A stretch of DNA of 64,000 nt. Origin: Carallia brachiata. Taxonomy: Eukaryota; Streptophyta; Magnoliopsida; Malpighiales; Rhizophoraceae. The translations under genes were made by a program, and so were the position numbers. Below are positions 60,055 to 64,000 of this stretch, piece by piece; the stretch's first letter is position 1; every line of letters starts with the position of its first letter. The notes beneath the pieces were generated by a model. The model saw only the letters and a list, made by a program, of their open reading frames with translations. It did not search any database and was not told the DNA's origin. The stretch lies in NCBI GenBank assembly GCA_021464245.1, contig JADCRB010000016.1, positions 7,168,129 through 7,232,128 on the forward strand, written 5' to 3'.

Positions 60055-60181
60055 AACTTTTATTATATGTCACTAGCCATAAGGTCTAGTGGTAGAATTA
60101 CATGAACTCTTAATTTCAAGTTTAGAGTTGATTCCAGTCTCTACAAATCAAAAACAAAAAAAAAAAAAACTTTTGTTATAT
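60055..60181 (+). mobile_element. tRNA-derived SINE with poly(A) tail and 14-bp target duplication
   Basis: The body at 60069-60167 carries a pol III A-box-like GGTCTAGTGGTAGAATT and a B-box-like AGAGTTGATTCC about 40 bases later, and ends in an A run (60156-60169). It is flanked by AACTTTTATTATAT (60055-60068) and AACTTTTGTTATAT (60168-60181), matching at 13 of 14 bases. Confidence 0.75.
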
Positions 60182-60572
60182 AGCAATAGGACACATATAT
60201 ACTTCTTATGACATAGCATGATCCGAATGATCACTTGTAATTTTTGTTTTGGATTGTGGCAAAGTGTCAGTGTTGACAACTAGTGTAGCATTAATGAGTT
60301 TTATGAATTGGGATTCTTATAAAAAGAAATTGATCACTAATCTTCTTTAAACATTCTAGGATAAAATCTAAGCTCAAACAAACGTAATGCAACCGAAAAG
60401 ATCAAACCAAGGCGAATTTCTGTTGTCATCAAAGTTTCTATGTTGTGAATGTCCCTCGTAGAACTAAGAAAAGCAACGTGGAAGACGGTAGATTCCTGAA
60501 AAAATCGAGCCTGAGGTACATATATAATTTATCAAGATCGAAAGTGCCATCAAAACATGACTCTATCTACTT

Positions 60573-60584
60573 TATATATAAATA
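60573..60584 (+). promoter_or_regulatory. TATA box of the PAR1 gene
   Basis: TATATATAAATA followed about 30 bases later by CACACAAACTCATTTCTTC, a typical plant start region. This gives a leader of roughly 85-90 bases before the ATG at 60697. Confidence 0.7.
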
Positions 60585-60696
60585 CAAACCCCAAAGTTAT
60601 TGTCACACAAACTCATTTCTTCTTCAGCAGAATTCTCTAAGAAACGAAGCCTTTAGCGGCGATTTTTTTTTTTTTTGGTCAACTTCTTCAACCGAA

Positions 60697-61949
60697 ATGT
60701 CCTTCGCCTTATTTCTTGCTTTCTTTCTTCTCATTCATGGTGTTCTTGGTACGCTCATCCATCTTGCCCTTATATCTTTATTCTTACACACTCACACATG
60801 TACACACAAGACTGTTGCCTTAGGTAGCTAAAACAATGGTTTTCAGACCTAAGACGACGTTTTTCAGACTTAAGACAACAGTTTTGATCTAAATAAAATC
60901 TTTCATGTCTGTAAATAACAATTCTCCTCACAAATACATATGCTTATATACGATTTGTAAACTTATTCTTTTATTTTTTTTGGGTCAAATTTGACACACA
61001 ATTTAGGTGAGCTGGCGTGCGAGCAATTGCCTCTTAATGTGTGCTCCTACTCGATTGAGTCTTCTGGGAAGCGATGCTTATTGGAGACATATTTCGCAAC
61101 AAAAGAAGGAAGAGTTAAGTTCCAATGCAAGGCGTCAGAGGTGATAGTAAATGCAATGCACGAATGGATTGAAACTGATCAGTGTGTTAGTGCATGTGGG
61201 GTTGATAGGAACACCGTTGGCATCTCATCGGATTCTCTCTTTAATCCTCAGTTTTTGACTAAACTTTGTTCCGATGACTGTTACAAAGGTTGCCCTAACA
61301 TTGTTGATCTCTACTTCCAGTTAGCTTCGGGAGAAGGTGTGTCTGTTTGCTTTACCCACACTAATAAAAAAAATTTCATTTTAGAGATTTTAAGTTCTAA
61401 TTTATGAAGAGTGTGTGAAATTTATGAAAATAAGAAAAATTACTCTTATTATGTGCCTTGACTTGATGAGCATCCTAATAGACAAATAAAAAAAATTCAG
61501 TCTCCTTTTTCTGATTTTAGGACAAGTTTAATTATAAAAATAACATTATTGTATTATAATTTGGAAATCATATATTCGAATCAAGTAAACAGTTTCTTAA
61601 CCACATTTGGTTTAGTTAAGTTACATATTAGAGTTAGATTTTGGTGATTTTTAGTGTCTTTATGTATCAAGATCAACATCCAAATATAAGTTTGGAGTTA
61701 TGCATAAGCAATAATTCATATGCGTATCAAAACTTCTACATCGAAATTGCTTTCCTCGCACTACCTGAATTTTGTACCTATCGCTCCTTATAATGTAATT
61801 CCTTTTTTGCATTTGCAGGAGTTTTCTTGCCTGGACTGTGTGCCAATCCCCGCCGTGCCATGTATGATGCGGCCGCCCCTGACGGCTTTGGTCCGATGTC
61901 TTATGGGAAGGCTGAGGAAGGCCCTGCCAGTTCTCCATCTCCTCAGTGA
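60697..61949 (+). CDS. PAR1 (photoassimilate-responsive protein) family, secreted
   Basis: Three exons, 60697-60748, 61007-61336 and 61819-61949, with GT-AG borders, giving exactly 513 bases (170 aa). Exon 1 encodes a signal peptide (MSFALFLAFFLLIHGVLG), and cleavage is expected near Gly18. The mature part begins ELACEQLPLNVCSYSIESSG and has ten cysteines, an even number that suits a disulfide-bonded secreted protein. Family landmarks are KRCLLETY, CKASEVIV, EWIETDQCVSACGVDRNTVG, CYKGCPNIVDLYFQLASGEG and VFLPGLCANPRRAMYDAAAP. The tail GPASSPSPQ is short and Pro/Ser-rich. The family was named from tobacco transcripts induced by sugar accumulation and infection; its biochemical role is unknown. 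The structure is complete with a clear TATA box. Confidence 0.9.
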
Positions 61950-64000
61950 TCACAAGAATTTGCCACAGAACAGAGGAGGCCGTGTTGCATTGAGATCAAT
62001 ATGTTGTATGCATGACAATTATTTAAAAAAATGTAAGTGTACCAAGTATTTTTGTCTCGTACGGTATTCCAATTGAAATTATTATTAATATTTTTAAAAT
62101 AAAAAGTGATATTTTTGAACAATTGTTATTTTTATATTTAAAAAATTATTAATTTTTTTTTAAATATCAGTTATAATTTTAATTGGGACATCACTTGAGA
62201 CAAAAATATTTGGGATATGTATACTTGCTCTAATTATTGATGTGTAAACTTCTTGTGTTGTTTTTTTTTTTTTTTTGGAACGAACTTCTTTTGGTTACTT
62301 GGCCAGAAAAATAACAATGAGATGAGTTTTTTTTTATACACCCCCTCCCAGCCAATTGGGCCTGTTAGAGTCCCGTCGTAACATTATTTTTCTTTAATTG
62401 GCTCATATAGTGAGCTCGAAGTTTCAAAATGTAGTGCTGAACTTGGGCCAAGTCACAAAGCCGTGTCGCCCATGTCCATCCATACCTTTTAACGGTCGCT
62501 AATAGCCTAATGTCCTCTTGATTCTTTTTTTTTTTTTTTTTTTTTTTTTGTCTAAAATGGTCTCTTATTTCTTGAAACCATTCCGCCGTTCCAATGGTTA
62601 ATATTTTAAATCTTTATCTTTAGTCTCGGATATTAATCTTAAAAGGTAAAATGAAGTTTATGCAGATAAAAAAAATTAGTTGAAGATCCACTTTATTTAA
62701 AGTTGCTGAAGGTGTGTGCTTTCAACTGAGTTTTTAAAAAAATAATTAATTTACATTTTAATAGATTTCATATTGACGGAAAAAAAAAAAACACACACAC
62801 TTTAGCAAACAAATAGAGAGACCCCAGCATAACAAGAGGATGATGGATAAGGACGTGATAGGGATTTTGTTTTAAAAAAAATATATTAATTTTATTGCAT
62901 ATAAAATTTAAATTTATTATACATTATTTTTTAATTTTTTATCTGTCTTTGTCTTACGTATCAATCTTGCGTCACTTTCTCTCTCTGTCCCCTCAATTTC
63001 ACGTAGGGAATTGATAAAAACACGTGATTTTTAGCTTTAAACACGCTCAAACCGCTGCTAAAAGTAAGAAAACCATTGCATTAGTTATCTTAAATAATAC
63101 TTTTGCGTGCATACAGTCAAAATCCGCGTGTAAATATCAAAACCCTTTCACGTATTGCTCCCTATATTTAGCCATCATTTCCCCTTTTCATTTGATAGCA
63201 TAAGAATCCACAGCAATGGAACCGCTTTTGCAACGAATCGGACATTCATGAATCATGACATATTGAACATTAAGCTATTCGTCTAGTGCATAGATCACTC
63301 GTAAGGCGCTTTTCAAACTTCACTCTCAGCACAATGCGAAAATAAATTTTGATATCAGACCCCAAAAAAAAAAAAAAAGGTATCTTAAGAGTTAAGAAGG
63401 AATATATCAACGTCTATTCATTTATATTCTTTACGCCTGCAAGGCAAAAATAAAAGCTCACAACATTATTCTCCTTTTCTTTTGGCCATAAATTTATATA
63501 GTGATGGGACGTGCATCGAATTGCATCCAAAAACAGAATTGCCAAGTTAAACGCCTCAAAAGATAAATGCTAAAACAATACTTGTAAATATATTAATTAT
63601 AATATTATAAGTTAAAATTAGTATTTAAATTATTGATATTTTTATTTAACTATTTTTAAAATAGACTCATTATCTAAATATTATTAGAACATAATAAATT
63701 TTAAATACACTCATCAACTACAATATTAATAAATTTACAACTCAAAAACCACGTGTCTCATTTTAATATCCTTAAATGGGAACCAGCCGTAAAGTGGGGA
63801 CACAGATCAAATGCCGGCCTCAATGATAAAATGCTATATTGCCTTTTTATGTTTTGGAACTGAAATATAAAGAGCAAATACGTGATGAGAGACCAATTTT
63901 CAGGCCACAAATGCTATGTAAACGTAAGCGATTGACGCGGAAAAAACACGAGTCATATATTATATTATTATCATTATTAATTATATATTTTTATTTTTGA
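61950..64000. other. AT-rich intergenic DNA to window end
   Basis: 61950-62060 is the probable 3' UTR of the PAR1 gene. Beyond it are T runs (62262-62277, 62527-62550), A runs and AT-rich DNA. No gene, RNA or element boundary recognised on either strand. Confidence 0.55.

Overview
The window is nuclear DNA from a flowering plant, most likely a core eudicot. Genes have introns with GT-AG borders. The intergenic DNA is very AT-rich and packed with LTR retrotransposons and small DNA elements. The gene families are plant-specific: LISCL-type GRAS regulators, a PAR1 secreted protein, a TRP1-type telomere-repeat-binding protein and the plant form of mitochondrial ribosomal protein mS34. The species cannot be named from the sequence alone.

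Layout. (1) 1-8237 is most of a Ty3/gypsy element of the Tat clade, on the minus strand. It has a 5' LTR (7383-8237), a primer-binding site, frameshifted gag-pol with two RNase H domains, a 39-bp minisatellite, and at the window edge the start of a WUSCHEL-like (WOX) homeodomain ORF with its own TATA box. The third LTR-side boundary lies outside the window. (2) 8238-15150 is gene-poor. It holds a Harbinger-like non-autonomous element and a graveyard of gene scraps (SEC12-like WD40, PPR). (3) 17004-21224 is a nine-exon TRP1-like gene carrying two one-base frameshifts and a 51-bp in-frame duplication. (4) 21225-29200 is intergenic, with a 5'-truncated LINE copy. (5) 29.2-55.1 kb is a tandem cluster of three LISCL GRAS genes. 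The first two are intact and share a 5'-UTR intron. The third is a pseudogene, split by a Tnt1/Tork-type copia element that left a 5-bp target duplication. (6) 55535-56577 is a hAT-like non-autonomous element with a perfect 8-bp target duplication. (7) 57342-59106 is the mS34 gene. (8) 60069-60167 is a SINE. (9) 60697-61949 is a PAR1 gene. The rest to 64000 is AT-rich and featureless.

The genes do not form a pathway. They are independent loci separated by transposon-rich spacers, and only the GRAS trio is a family cluster. The most unusual item is the WOX-like homeodomain ORF on the sense strand downstream of the Tat pol region. It could be a captured transcription-factor domain carried by the retrotransposon, or a host gene whose promoter the element disrupts. 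The window edge prevents a decision.
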